Assembly: GCA_964344765.1 (NCBI GenBank) | Contig: CAYFOM010000006.1 | Coordinates: 62,001 to 126,000 of the forward strand | Direction of reading: 5' to 3' | DNA length: 64,000 nt | Source of the DNA: JACNIZ01 sp964344765 | GTDB taxonomy: Bacteria > Planctomycetota > UBA1135 | In this document: in pieces, positions 7,585 through 15,367 of the stretch | How positions within the stretch are numbered: position 1 is the stretch's first letter | How the letters are laid out: every line of letters begins with the position of its first letter | The notes under the pieces: generated by a model | The model's database searches: none | The model's input: only the letters and a program-made list of their open reading frames with translations | What the model was told of the DNA's origin: nothing | Position numbers and translations under genes: made by a program

Positions 7585-8772
7585 CTATTTCAACGCGGCG
7601 ATTCCAGGCAGTTCCTTGCCTTCCAACATCTCGAGGAAGGCTCCGCCGCCGGTGGAGATGTGGGAAATCCGATCCTGCACACCGTTTTTGACGATAGCAG
7701 CAACCGAATCACCGCCGCCTACGACCGAAATGCAATCCGACTCGGCTAGCACCAACGCAATCTTCGACGTGCCTTTGCTGAAGGCTTCCATTTCGAAAAC
7801 GCCCATCGGGCCGTTCCAAACCACGGTAGCCGCCGATTGCAGCTTGTCGGCAAACAGCTGTTGGGTTTCCGGGCCGATATCCAAGCCCATCCAACCGTCA
7901 TCCAAGTTGCCTTGGAAGATTTGGGTGTTGGCGTCATCGGCGAAGGCGTCGGCACCGATGTGGTCGACCGGAAGCAGCAAATCGACGCCCTTGGCTGCAG
8001 CCTCTTCCATGATTTGGCGAGCCGTGTCGAGGCGGTCTTCCTCGCAAAGCGAAGATCCGATGTTGCCGCCTTGAGCTTTGAGGAATGTGTACGCCATGCC
8101 GCCACCGACCAAGATGGTGTCGACTTTTTCGATCAGACGTTGCAGCACGATGATCTTGTCGGAAACCTTGGCGCCACCAACAACCGCAACTAAGGGGCGC
8201 TTAGGATCGCCGAACGCCAATTCGAAGGCTTCAATTTCCCGCTGCAGCAAGCGGCCCGCCACTGCGGGCTTCAAGCGGGCCGGCACGCCGGCAGTAGAAG
8301 CGTGAGCGCGGTGGCAGGTTCCGAAGGCATCCTGCACAAAGACGTCGGCTAGGGCGGCGAGGTCTTCGGCCAAATCGTCGGCGTTTTCGGTTTCACCGGC
8401 TTCAAAGCGCAGGTTCTCCAGTAACAGGACTTGGCCGGCTTGGATGGCATGTGCCATCGAGGTGACGTCGGCACCGCGTACGGCGGAGGCTACTTCGACC
8501 GTGGCGCTTTCACCCAGCAGTTTCTGCAGATGTGCGGCTACTGGAGCCATGCGCAGGTCCTCGACCACTTGACCTTTGGGTCGACCTAAATGCGAAGCGG
8601 CGATCACGGCGCCACCTTGATCGAGGATGTGCTGAATCGTAGGCAGCGCAGCGCGGATTCGCGTGTCATCGCCGATAACTCCGTCTTTCAGTGGCACGTT
8701 GAAATCGACGCGTACGAAGGCGCGCTTGCCGGCGAAATCGATGGAATCCCAAGTCTGGTTTTGATCGCTCAT
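7585..8772 (-). CDS. pgk: Phosphoglycerate kinase
   Basis: 395 residues from the ATG at 8772 (MSDQNQTWDSIDF); an upstream in-frame start at 8823 adds 17 residues with no family similarity and is rejected. Pgk transfers phosphate from 1,3-bisphosphoglycerate to ADP in glycolysis. Signatures: RVDFNVPLKDG near the N-terminus, ASHLGRPKG, LLENLRFEAGE, VVGGAKVSDKI, GGGMAYTFLKA and the C-terminal VVGGGDSVAAI and HISTGGGAFLE motifs. Length fits the family. gapA lies upstream on the same strand but is separated by a strong terminator, so the two glycolytic genes are neighbours with separate transcripts. Confidence 0.96.
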   Translation of the reverse strand: MSDQNQTWDSIDFAGKRAFVRVDFNVPLKDGVIGDDTRIRAALPTIQHILDQGGAVIAASHLGRPKGQVVEDLRMAPVAAHLQKLLGESATVEVASAVRGADVTSMAHAIQAGQVLLLENLRFEAGETENADDLAEDLAALADVFVQDAFGTCHRAHASTAGVPARLKPAVAGRLLQREIEAFELAFGDPKRPLVAVVGGAKVSDKIIVLQRLIEKVDTILVGGGMAYTFLKAQGGNIGSSLCEEDRLDTARQIMEEAAAKGVDLLLPVDHIGADAFADDANTQIFQGNLDDGWMGLDIGPETQQLFADKLQSAATVVWNGPMGVFEMEAFSKGTSKIALVLAESDCISVVGGGDSVAAIVKNGVQDRISHISTGGGAFLEMLEGKELPGIAALK

Positions 8773-8836
8773 TGATGCGGGGGGAGTGGTCGGAGAACCG
8801 TCATAGATTAGCCTGTGCCACAACGCATTGGTGGCA

Positions 8837-8870
8837 AGAAAAAGCGCCGCTCCTTTTCGGGAGCGGCGCT
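8837..8870 (-). terminator. Intrinsic terminator after gapA
   Basis: An 11-base-pair perfect stem AGCGCCGCTCC/GGAGCGGCGCT (8843-8853 and 8860-8870) with a 6-base loop. On the minus strand it is followed at once by TTTTTCTT. It lies 27 bases past the gapA stop and separates gapA from pgk. Confidence 0.88.
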
Positions 8871-8896
8871 GAGGACCGGTAATCCGGTTGCAGGAA

Positions 8897-9898
8897 TTAC
8901 ATCGAAGCCGAGCGGGCGATCAGATCGCAAACACGGTTCGAGTAGCCCCATTCGTTGTCGTACCAGGAAACCACTTTGACCATGTTGGCGTCGAGCACCA
9001 TGGTCGAGCCGGCGTCGAATACGCTGGAGTGCGGGTTGCCAAGTACGTCACTGGAAACCATCGGATCTTCGGTGTACTGAAGCACGCCTTTCATCGGGCC
9101 TTCGGCGGCGGCCTTCACCGCAGCGTTGACCTGTTCGATGGTGACTTCTTTGGCGACGACGGCCACCAAGTCCACTACCGAGCCACAAGGCACCGGAACG
9201 CGCATGGACATGCCGTCCAATTTGCCGTTCAAATCGGGCAACACCTTGCCGACGGCGCGGGCTGCACCAGTCGAGGTCGGGATGATGTTTTGCGCAGCAG
9301 CGCGCGCGCGGCGCAGGTCGCCGTGCGGCAGGTCCAAGATGCGCTGGTCGTTGGTGTAGGCGTGAATGGTGTTCATCAAGCCACGACGAATGCCGAATTC
9401 AGCATGCAGCACCTTGGCCAGCGGGGCCAAGCAGTTGGTGGTGCAAGAAGCGTTCGAGATAATCCGGTCGCTTGCCTTCAGATCTTCGTCGTTGACGCCC
9501 ATGACGATCATGTTGTCAATCTGATCCTTCGGCGGAACCGTCAGCAGCACCTTGTTGGCGCCGGCGTCGATGTGCTTCTGGCATGCTTCGCGAGTGGCGA
9601 AAATGCCGGTAGCTTCGACGACAAAATCTACGTTCAAGTCGCCCCACGGCAGGTTGGCCGGGTCACGCTCGGCCAGGGTGCGGACCTCTTGGCCATCCAC
9701 AGTCATGACGCCATCGCCGACTTCAACGTTGCCGTCAAAGCGGCCGCCGACGGTGTCGTAACGAAGCAGGTGGGCCAGGGTGGAAGTATCGGTCAGGTCG
9801 TTGATGGCGACGACTTGCATGTCGTCACGACCGTGCATGATGCGGAAGACGTTGCGACCGATGCGGCCGAAGCCATTGATGGCGATGCGAAAAGCCAT
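8897..9898 (-). CDS. gapA: Glyceraldehyde-3-phosphate dehydrogenase, type I
   Basis: 333 residues. It oxidises glyceraldehyde 3-phosphate to 1,3-bisphosphoglycerate with NAD. The Rossmann motif INGFGRIGRN is at 7-16, and the Asp of AINDLTD near residue 33 favours NAD over NADP. The catalytic Cys sits in SNASCTTNCLAP (about 148-159), with the active-site His in TIHAYTNDQ about 25 residues later and WYDNEWGYSNRV near the C-terminus. TAGAGT lies 7 bases before the ATG, suggesting a leaderless mRNA. Divergent from tilS. Confidence 0.97.
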   Translation of the reverse strand: MAFRIAINGFGRIGRNVFRIMHGRDDMQVVAINDLTDTSTLAHLLRYDTVGGRFDGNVEVGDGVMTVDGQEVRTLAERDPANLPWGDLNVDFVVEATGIFATREACQKHIDAGANKVLLTVPPKDQIDNMIVMGVNDEDLKASDRIISNASCTTNCLAPLAKVLHAEFGIRRGLMNTIHAYTNDQRILDLPHGDLRRARAAAQNIIPTSTGAARAVGKVLPDLNGKLDGMSMRVPVPCGSVVDLVAVVAKEVTIEQVNAAVKAAAEGPMKGVLQYTEDPMVSSDVLGNPHSSVFDAGSTMVLDANMVKVVSWYDNEWGYSNRVCDLIARSASM

Positions 9899-9905
9899 GT
9901 TGGAA

Positions 9906-9911
9906 CTCTAA
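9906..9911 (-). promoter_or_regulatory. -10-like box (TAGAGT) 7 bases before gapA start
   Basis: Minus-strand TAGAGT, 7 bases, then the gapA ATG. Consistent with the TANNNT leaderless pattern found at several other genes in this window. Confidence 0.35.
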
Positions 9912-10003
9912 TTACGAGTGCAGTGGGGTGGGAAGGAATGCCCTCGGCACAAAAATGCACAAAGGGGGTTTCCAGTAGGCCTGGAAGCGGAGATTCTAAA
10001 CGC

Positions 10004-11017
10004 ATGCCCAGACCCGCGGCACCCTCTTTCGACGGCATTGGTCCTTGGCCGGCAAATTCGACCGTGGCCTTGGCCTGTTCGGGCGGGGCAGACTCCACCT
10101 ACCTCGCGTGGCAGTGGAAAAACTTCCTCGTAGAGTTGGCCGATCAGGCTCCGGACACAGTGATCTGGGTGGTCGATCACGGCCACCGCCCCGAAACCAA
10201 AGAGGAAGCCGCAGCCGCAGCCCAGATCTACCGTGATTTGGGATTCCGGGTCGAAATCCTGCTTCCGAATCCACCCAAGCACCATTCTGGAAGCCCCCGA
10301 TCGAACCCATCAGCTGTTAACGAAAACGACCTGCGTCAGCTCCGCTATCGCGCCATCGCCCATCAAGCCAAAGCCGACGGCGTATCCATCGTCCTAACCG
10401 CTCATCACGCCGACGACCAAGCCGAAACCGTTCTGCTGCGCATCCTCCGCGGAACGGGCATGCACGGCCTTTCCGGCATGCCCGCTACCAGATCGCTGGC
10501 CGATTTCGATGCCCCCGAAGTCGAGCTGCGTCGCCCGTTGCTCAACTGTCGAGCTGCGCAAATCCGCTCCGACCTCCAATCCGCCGGCATCCCGTGGCTG
10601 GAAGACCCCACCAACAATCAGCCGGAAGCAGCAACCCGCAACCGCCTCCGCCACCAAGTCATGCCGCTGCTGGCCCAAATCGCCACCGGCGATCCCACCG
10701 AAGCCATCCTCAAACTATCCAACGACGCCTCCCAATGGCGTCAATGGCTGCAATCCACAGTCCTTGACCCAAACAGCCAATCTCAGCCAGCCCACTGGCG
10801 AGACTTGCCTCAAGTTCTCCGTCAAGAAACCATCCGCCACCTGGTCCGCCCCACAGGAATCCCCTGCACAAGAACCAGCCTGTCCAACTGGGAGCAATCC
10901 CTCCTCGCCAAAGGCCACACCAACCTCAACGAGACCCACTCCCTATCCACCTCCGGCGGCCGCCTCCACCTCAAGCCCCGCAAGTACCCCAAATCACGCC
11001 GCCCGCAATCCAATTAA
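10004..11017 (+). CDS. tilS: tRNA(Ile)-lysidine synthase
   Basis: 337 residues from the ATG at 10004. The frame stays open far upstream, but that part is antisense to gapA and unlike any TilS. TilS attaches lysine to C34 of tRNA-Ile(CAU) so that it reads AUA. The PP-loop ATP motif SGGADS is at 26-31, preceded by ALAC, and HHADDQAET (134-142) is the conserved second motif. GLSGMP and the LEDPTN segment with NRLRHQVMPLL also fit. The C-terminal tRNA-binding domains are reduced compared with E. coli TilS (about 430 residues), as in many bacteria. The gene is divergent from gapA. Confidence 0.9.
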   Translation: MPRPAAPSFDGIGPWPANSTVALACSGGADSTYLAWQWKNFLVELADQAPDTVIWVVDHGHRPETKEEAAAAAQIYRDLGFRVEILLPNPPKHHSGSPRSNPSAVNENDLRQLRYRAIAHQAKADGVSIVLTAHHADDQAETVLLRILRGTGMHGLSGMPATRSLADFDAPEVELRRPLLNCRAAQIRSDLQSAGIPWLEDPTNNQPEAATRNRLRHQVMPLLAQIATGDPTEAILKLSNDASQWRQWLQSTVLDPNSQSQPAHWRDLPQVLRQETIRHLVRPTGIPCTRTSLSNWEQSLLAKGHTNLNETHSLSTSGGRLHLKPRKYPKSRRPQSN

Positions 11018-11119
11018 ACAACCTCAAGGACCGCTCCCACCATCGATCCCAATTTTGCAATCAAATTAGTCCAAATGAATTCTGTGTGCCTGCGCCCGGG
11101 ATTCGGTTCGGTTAATGCA

Positions 11120-11199
11120 GGTTTCTGGACTTCGCCTCCGGGGCGCTTGGGTACGGCAAAGCCGTACCTGCGAAGCCCCGGAGGCGAAGTCCAGAAACC
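11120..11199. repeat. 80-base near-perfect inverted repeat (long hairpin)
   Basis: The 25-base arms at 11120-11144 and 11175-11199 are perfect reverse complements. Inside, GGTACGGC (11150-11157) pairs with GCCGTACC (11161-11168) around an AAA loop, leaving small unpaired bulges. The arms are GC-rich with no T run on either side, so it is not a standard terminator. It could be a palindromic repeat unit of the genome, a tiny non-autonomous element, or an mRNA 3-prime stabiliser for tilS or the convergent gene. Confidence 0.75.
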
Positions 11200-11209
11200 A
11201 CCAGGCCCC

Positions 11210-11236
11210 AAAAACAAAAACCCCCGCAAGCGAGGG
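11210..11236 (-). terminator. Second intrinsic terminator for the 11304 gene
   Basis: On the minus strand CCCTCGC-TT-GCGGGGG (7 pairs, one G-T) is followed directly by TTTTTGTTTTT. It is the downstream member of a tandem pair. Confidence 0.65.
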
Positions 11237-11240
11237 CAAA

Positions 11241-11276
11241 AGAAGAAGGGTCCTACCCGAGTGGGGTAGGACCCTT
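11241..11276 (-). terminator. First intrinsic terminator for the 11304 gene
   Basis: A perfect 13-base-pair stem (11246-11258 with 11264-11276) and a 5-base loop, 27 bases after the stop of the secreted protein gene. It is followed on the minus strand by CTTCTTTTGC. Together with the next hairpin it gives strong, doubled termination, as expected for a very active gene. Confidence 0.8.
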
Positions 11277-11303
11277 GTAAGAGTCAACTCGTAATTCTAA
11301 GAA

Positions 11304-12341
11304 TTACAGGCCAACGACGTTGGACAGAGCGTCGGTCGAGGCGTCAGCAGCCTGGACGGAGACGAGGCCAGCAGCTGCACCAGGAACGTTGGTGCCGTAG
11401 CTGTAAGCGCCCGAGCCGTCAGCAGCGACGATAGCGGCGACGGTGAAGCCAGCGTCAGCCAGACCGGTGGTAACGGTGTTACCGGTGATCGGGTTGAACT
11501 CAGCGTGTGCGCCAGTACCGAAAGCGTACATGTAAGCGACCAAGCCGCCCGGGGTAGCACCGGTTACGTCGAAGGTCATCGCGCCACCAGCAGCACCGGT
11601 GGTCGATAGGTTCATACCACCACCAGCACCACCAGAGGTGTACATGGTCATGGAGAAGCCAGCCCACGGAATACCACCGAACCAGTAGCAACCTTGGAAG
11701 GCGTTAGCGTTCGGAGCGAGGGTGTCGAACCAGGTGAAGCTGTCGGTCTGACCGAGACCACCATTGGCGATCCAAGGACCAGTCGAAGCGTTATCCCAGA
11801 TTTGACCCCAACCCATCGAGCCGCCGTGGCCGTCAGTCAGGTTACACTCGACACCAGCGAGGTCGAGAGTGACGATCCAGCAAGCCAAGGCGCCATTGTT
11901 GCCGCCCGGAAGACCGGAAACACCGTAACCGCAATCGAAGACCGGCCAGTTGGTCGGACCTGCGCAGTAAACGGAATCGTCGTAGATGGTGATGATTTCG
12001 TAGACGCCGTTCGGGTTGGCGTCAGAGGAGCAGTAAGTGTAGGACAAGCCGTCGACTGCTTCGGCACCAGTGCCATCGGTATCGCTCAATTGACCGTTAT
12101 CAATCCACTCCTGGTCTTGACCAGGTACCGAGTAGTAGTTACTCAGAGTGTTGTTGTTGTAGGCCTCGGCGTTACCGATACGGTTCTGGTTGTTGGCCGA
12201 AACGAAGCCGGTCAGAGGGCTGAAGGTACCTGCGTACTGAGGAGCCTGGGCCTTCTGGACTTGGACTTGTTGCTTCTGCTGAGCAGAGGCGCCGGAGATC
12301 AAGGCGATGACAGCAGCGCCAGTGAGGATGTTTCTGAACAT
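11304..12341 (-). CDS. Secreted protein of unknown function, likely abundant
   Basis: 345 residues from the ATG at 12341, chosen because AAAGGAAATCTC with a good Shine-Dalgarno site precedes it and it begins a clean signal peptide (MFRNILTGAAVIALISGASA, cleaved before QQ). An in-frame start at 12428 is rejected. The mature protein has a Gln-rich N-terminus, six Cys (two to three possible disulfides), many Gly, Asn, Trp and Tyr, and a C-terminal Ala/Gly/Val-rich beta-type segment. No catalytic motif is recognised. Tandem terminators, a strong ribosome site, a TTGACG promoter and a preference for codons such as GGT, GTC, AAC and ACC suggest high expression. It may be a surface or extracellular matrix protein. 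Confidence 0.7.
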   Translation of the reverse strand: MFRNILTGAAVIALISGASAQQKQQVQVQKAQAPQYAGTFSPLTGFVSANNQNRIGNAEAYNNNTLSNYYSVPGQDQEWIDNGQLSDTDGTGAEAVDGLSYTYCSSDANPNGVYEIITIYDDSVYCAGPTNWPVFDCGYGVSGLPGGNNGALACWIVTLDLAGVECNLTDGHGGSMGWGQIWDNASTGPWIANGGLGQTDSFTWFDTLAPNANAFQGCYWFGGIPWAGFSMTMYTSGGAGGGMNLSTTGAAGGAMTFDVTGATPGGLVAYMYAFGTGAHAEFNPITGNTVTTGLADAGFTVAAIVAADGSGAYSYGTNVPGAAAGLVSVQAADASTDALSNVVGL

Positions 12342-12598
12342 GAGATTTCCTTTAGAGGATGAGGGAGTAAGGCGGGGGCTAACCGGAGCACGGAGCCACT
12401 CAAGGGAATGAGAACTCCTGTGCGTCACGCTCTACGATACTGCGAAAATTGGCGTCAAGTGCAATTAATAGACGAAACTCTGGAAAATTTACCGATTTTG
12501 CCTGCTAAATTGCTGGAATTGAAAACGTAAGTCCATTCTCAGAAAGAGCATAAGCGAATTGCCCGGGTTTAGGGACTTCCTGGAAAAAATTGGAAATT
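12342..12598. other. AT-richer intergenic region upstream of the 11304 gene
   Basis: About 260 bases without a gene, clearly less GC-rich than the surroundings, especially 12440-12600. It carries the candidate promoter for the secreted protein. Nothing else is recognised. Confidence 0.5.
12429..12458 (-). promoter_or_regulatory. Candidate sigma-70 promoter of the 11304 gene
   Basis: On the minus strand a -35-like TTGACG (12453-12458) is followed after 18 bases by TAGAGC (12429-12434). The transcript would begin near 12422 and carry an untranslated leader of about 80 bases. The -10 box is only half consensus. Confidence 0.4.
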
Positions 12599-12630
12599 GG
12601 CTGTAACCCCGCCAAAACGGAGTCACAGCC
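12599..12630 (-). terminator. Hairpin after the metallopeptidase gene
   Basis: GGCTGTGACTCCG pairs with CGGGGTTACAGCC over 13 positions (two G-T pairs), 9 bases past the stop at 12640. On the minus strand AATTTCCAATTTTTTCC follows, so a weak intrinsic terminator is likely. Confidence 0.6.
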
Positions 12631-12639
12631 TGTGTTTCC

Positions 12640-15288
12640 TTAGGGCACCGGCCAGAAAGGACGGCTTGGGCGGACCTCTAGGTCACTCCAAAGAGCAATG
12701 CCGCCATCCGTCACGGTCAGCGCGATTCCACCGGTTAAGCGCCTTGCGGGCAGGTCTTTGGCCTCGATGGGCAGGTCGACGCCCTCATTTGCGCTTAAAG
12801 TGGCGTCTTCCTCACCTTTTTTGACCTTTAAATGAAACTGGATCTTCTCGCTTTGTTCCAGTTTGTAACCCATGAACACGGTATTCAGCGGAATTGCGCG
12901 TCCGGCATCAACATCCAGCCTTTGGTCCACCCGGCAAATCTCAACGGTGGGGGATCCGTCCTTCTCGCGATTGAAGAAGATGGAGGAGCGAGCGCGACCA
13001 CCAAAATCGCGGCCCAGGAACAAAATGCCGGCACCACCATCGGTCTGCACACCGCCGCGGATCTCGTACGGCGGCTCTAAATACTCGAGCGAACGACGAC
13101 TGACGGTTTCAGTTCCAGGGTGCCCCTCATTCTGCGGGTTGTTCATGAAAAGCCCATCCGCTTCGTAGCGGACGACGTCAATCTTGACGCCTGGTGCAAG
13201 GTGCTGGCGATTCCCGGCTTCTCCGCGTTCAAAGGCGCGCTGCCACATGCGCAAATCGCGGCCGCAGATATCCAGCGCGGATTCCTCGCCATCCTCCAAG
13301 CCCAAGCCAATGTGCTTGACCAAGTCCAAATGGTCCATGCCCAATGCCTCTGAGCCGTGAACTGCAAATAGCACCGCTGCCAAAGGCTGGTCCGCCTTCA
13401 ACGCCTCGTCGCAAGCGGCCAGCAACTGGGTGACGGCCAGTTTGGTCGGCTCAACATAGTTTTTGAGCACATCCTTACCCCCGTTCTTATCCAACCACTT
13501 CTCCGCTTCATCGGCCTCGGCGGTTTTACCAGCAGGCCATGCCTTCTCCCAGTGGCGTACCATCCAGTAGACGGCGTCGGCTTGGCGACCCTCGCCGGCA
13601 TAGGCTAGTGCGAGCAGGCGATAAGTCTCCGGGTCATCCGGACGTTTGCGGTCGGCGAATTCGGCGGCAATTCGCGCCCGCTCAAAATCCTCGGCCAACA
13701 TGTAACCGCGCGCCCGCGCCTGGTCGACGTCGGCGAATTCGATGCCGGCCTGTTCTTCGTGGTAAAGGGAAGTGCAGTATTTGCGCCAGCGCTTCTCGAA
13801 GGCCTCCCAATCCGGCACGTCAGGGTCGCCGATTTCCTCGACGAAGAACTTTTTCGCCATTTCCAGCGCGTAGTACTTGTCGCCTTTGCAGCCGCGCTCG
13901 GCGAAGTGGGCCAAATACTTGGCGTAGGCGTCGCGGTAGACCAATTTGCCGGCCTTCTTCACCACCCTGTACGACTCGTGCATCTTGCCGTCGTCGGTGA
14001 CGGCCACCCCATATACCCGGCGGTCGTTCTCTTCGTAGTTGAGTAGGAAGTAGACCAATGCCCACCCATAAGGATAGAACTCACCTTCGTAGGAATGGCT
14101 GCCGGTGGAGTCGGCACCCAGGTTGCGATCGTGAGCAATCAGCTCTTCCAGTGACTTCTTCTGTGGCGAATTATCCAGGTGATACCAAGACCGCAGTCGT
14201 TGCAGTGCCGGCGCATTCTTCACGATGGTGCCGTCGGCTTTGATCTGGCAACCCTCGAAGTAGCAAGCGGTACCTTCGTTCAGCCAGGTGGGCGGAATGT
14301 GGCGACCCTTGGTCAGCAGGGTCATGAACTGGTGGCTGGCTTCGTGGAACAGCGTGTTCCAAAGCGCATCCTGGGTGAAACCTTCTTCGTCGTAGGCGCG
14401 GTCGTACGCGACCACGGTCTTAATCGCCGCCACCCAATAACCGCCAACTCCGCGGCTGGGCATCGGCCTGCCCAAGACCTTCAAAGCCATCTTGTCGAAG
14501 TCGGAGCGCTTGCGCATCACGTGAATCGTCGCCCGCGCCTTCTTTTTGTAGTCGTATACCGAGCGATAAAACTCGTTGACCTCATCCATGGCCGACGAGA
14601 TGGTCTCGGCGAACTCCCACGACACATTGGTGTAGATGTCGTAGTGACGGGTTTTGCGCTTGAACGGACTCTGCCAGTGCTCGTGCTTTTTATTCTCGCG
14701 GTCAAGCCAGTCCGCTGATTTGCGCCGGATCGAGGCCGCGGTGAAGGCGCCGCCCGACAATTGCTGGCCGGCCTTATCGGCCAACTTCTCATACGCCTTA
14801 TCGAGCTTCTTGTCGCCCGCGTTCAAATCCATCAGCCGGTCCATCAAGTGACCTGCCAGGCGGTACTGCTTTTTGCTTGCCGCCTTCTTCGCCGCGGCGT
14901 CCAGCGACTCTTCCCAGGTCTCGAGAATCAGCTCATCCTTATTCCAACCTTCCCACTGCCCTTCAAATAGGGGCAAAAGCGTTTCCATGTGCTTTTCGCT
15001 TTTGCCGGCGTATTTGTCCGCCCAGTAAATCCACTTCGCCCACTGCAGCATTCCAGCTCGGTCATCCTCGAGCTTGGCGATTTTGTGCATCAGCCGGTAG
15101 CCGTCGGTCGAGAACGGATGAGAGGCCAGCGCGACTTCAGCAGCGGCTTTGGCTTCCTCGATGTTGCCCGCGGCAACCAGCTTGGTGGCTTCTTCAAATG
15201 GGCCGCCTTCTTGCTGCTGAAGGGTGGCGGGAGCAGGGGCAACTGCGAATAGCAGCGCAACGAGGACGAATTGAAGCAGTCGGGTCAT
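12640..15288 (-). CDS. Secreted gluzincin-type metallopeptidase with helical repeats
   Basis: 882 residues from the ATG at 15288, which starts a signal peptide (MTRLLQFVLVALLFAVAPAPA). Order: helical TPR-like segment (about 25-190), peptidase MA-like domain (about 205-440), a second helical repeat region (about 480-640) and a C-terminal beta domain (about 670-882). The catalytic signature HEASH is at 315-319, with WLNEG 18 residues later (Glu338 as likely third zinc ligand). This is the DUF1570/peptidase-MA style arrangement often seen in planctomycetes. The substrate is unknown. A hairpin follows the stop. The neighbouring exported trypsin-like protease is transcribed in the same direction, 79 bases upstream. 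Confidence 0.75.
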   Translation of the reverse strand: MTRLLQFVLVALLFAVAPAPATLQQQEGGPFEEATKLVAAGNIEEAKAAAEVALASHPFSTDGYRLMHKIAKLEDDRAGMLQWAKWIYWADKYAGKSEKHMETLLPLFEGQWEGWNKDELILETWEESLDAAAKKAASKKQYRLAGHLMDRLMDLNAGDKKLDKAYEKLADKAGQQLSGGAFTAASIRRKSADWLDRENKKHEHWQSPFKRKTRHYDIYTNVSWEFAETISSAMDEVNEFYRSVYDYKKKARATIHVMRKRSDFDKMALKVLGRPMPSRGVGGYWVAAIKTVVAYDRAYDEEGFTQDALWNTLFHEASHQFMTLLTKGRHIPPTWLNEGTACYFEGCQIKADGTIVKNAPALQRLRSWYHLDNSPQKKSLEELIAHDRNLGADSTGSHSYEGEFYPYGWALVYFLLNYEENDRRVYGVAVTDDGKMHESYRVVKKAGKLVYRDAYAKYLAHFAERGCKGDKYYALEMAKKFFVEEIGDPDVPDWEAFEKRWRKYCTSLYHEEQAGIEFADVDQARARGYMLAEDFERARIAAEFADRKRPDDPETYRLLALAYAGEGRQADAVYWMVRHWEKAWPAGKTAEADEAEKWLDKNGGKDVLKNYVEPTKLAVTQLLAACDEALKADQPLAAVLFAVHGSEALGMDHLDLVKHIGLGLEDGEESALDICGRDLRMWQRAFERGEAGNRQHLAPGVKIDVVRYEADGLFMNNPQNEGHPGTETVSRRSLEYLEPPYEIRGGVQTDGGAGILFLGRDFGGRARSSIFFNREKDGSPTVEICRVDQRLDVDAGRAIPLNTVFMGYKLEQSEKIQFHLKVKKGEEDATLSANEGVDLPIEAKDLPARRLTGGIALTVTDGGIALWSDLEVRPSRPFWPVP

Positions 15289-15367
15289 GGCGAGTGGAAT
15301 TGGCGCATAGTCTATCGCCAATTCTCGCCCTTACGCGGCGACTTGCTTGGTGTCGGCCGCCTATCCG

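Larger units (their letters stand above)
11018..11303. other. 286-base intergenic region with three hairpins
   Basis: No gene is seen between tilS and the secreted protein gene at 11304. The left third (11018-11119) shows nothing recognisable. The rest is filled by a long inverted repeat and two terminator-like hairpins, listed separately. Confidence 0.6.

Noticed and set aside
8888..10003. Long plus-strand open frame continuous with tilS
   Set aside because: This part is antisense to gapA and has no TilS similarity; tilS begins at the ATG at 10004, where the conserved N-terminus starts.
11304..12428. Longer start of the secreted protein at 12428
   Set aside because: The extra 29 residues are Ser/Arg-rich and precede a clean signal peptide with its own Shine-Dalgarno site at 12341.
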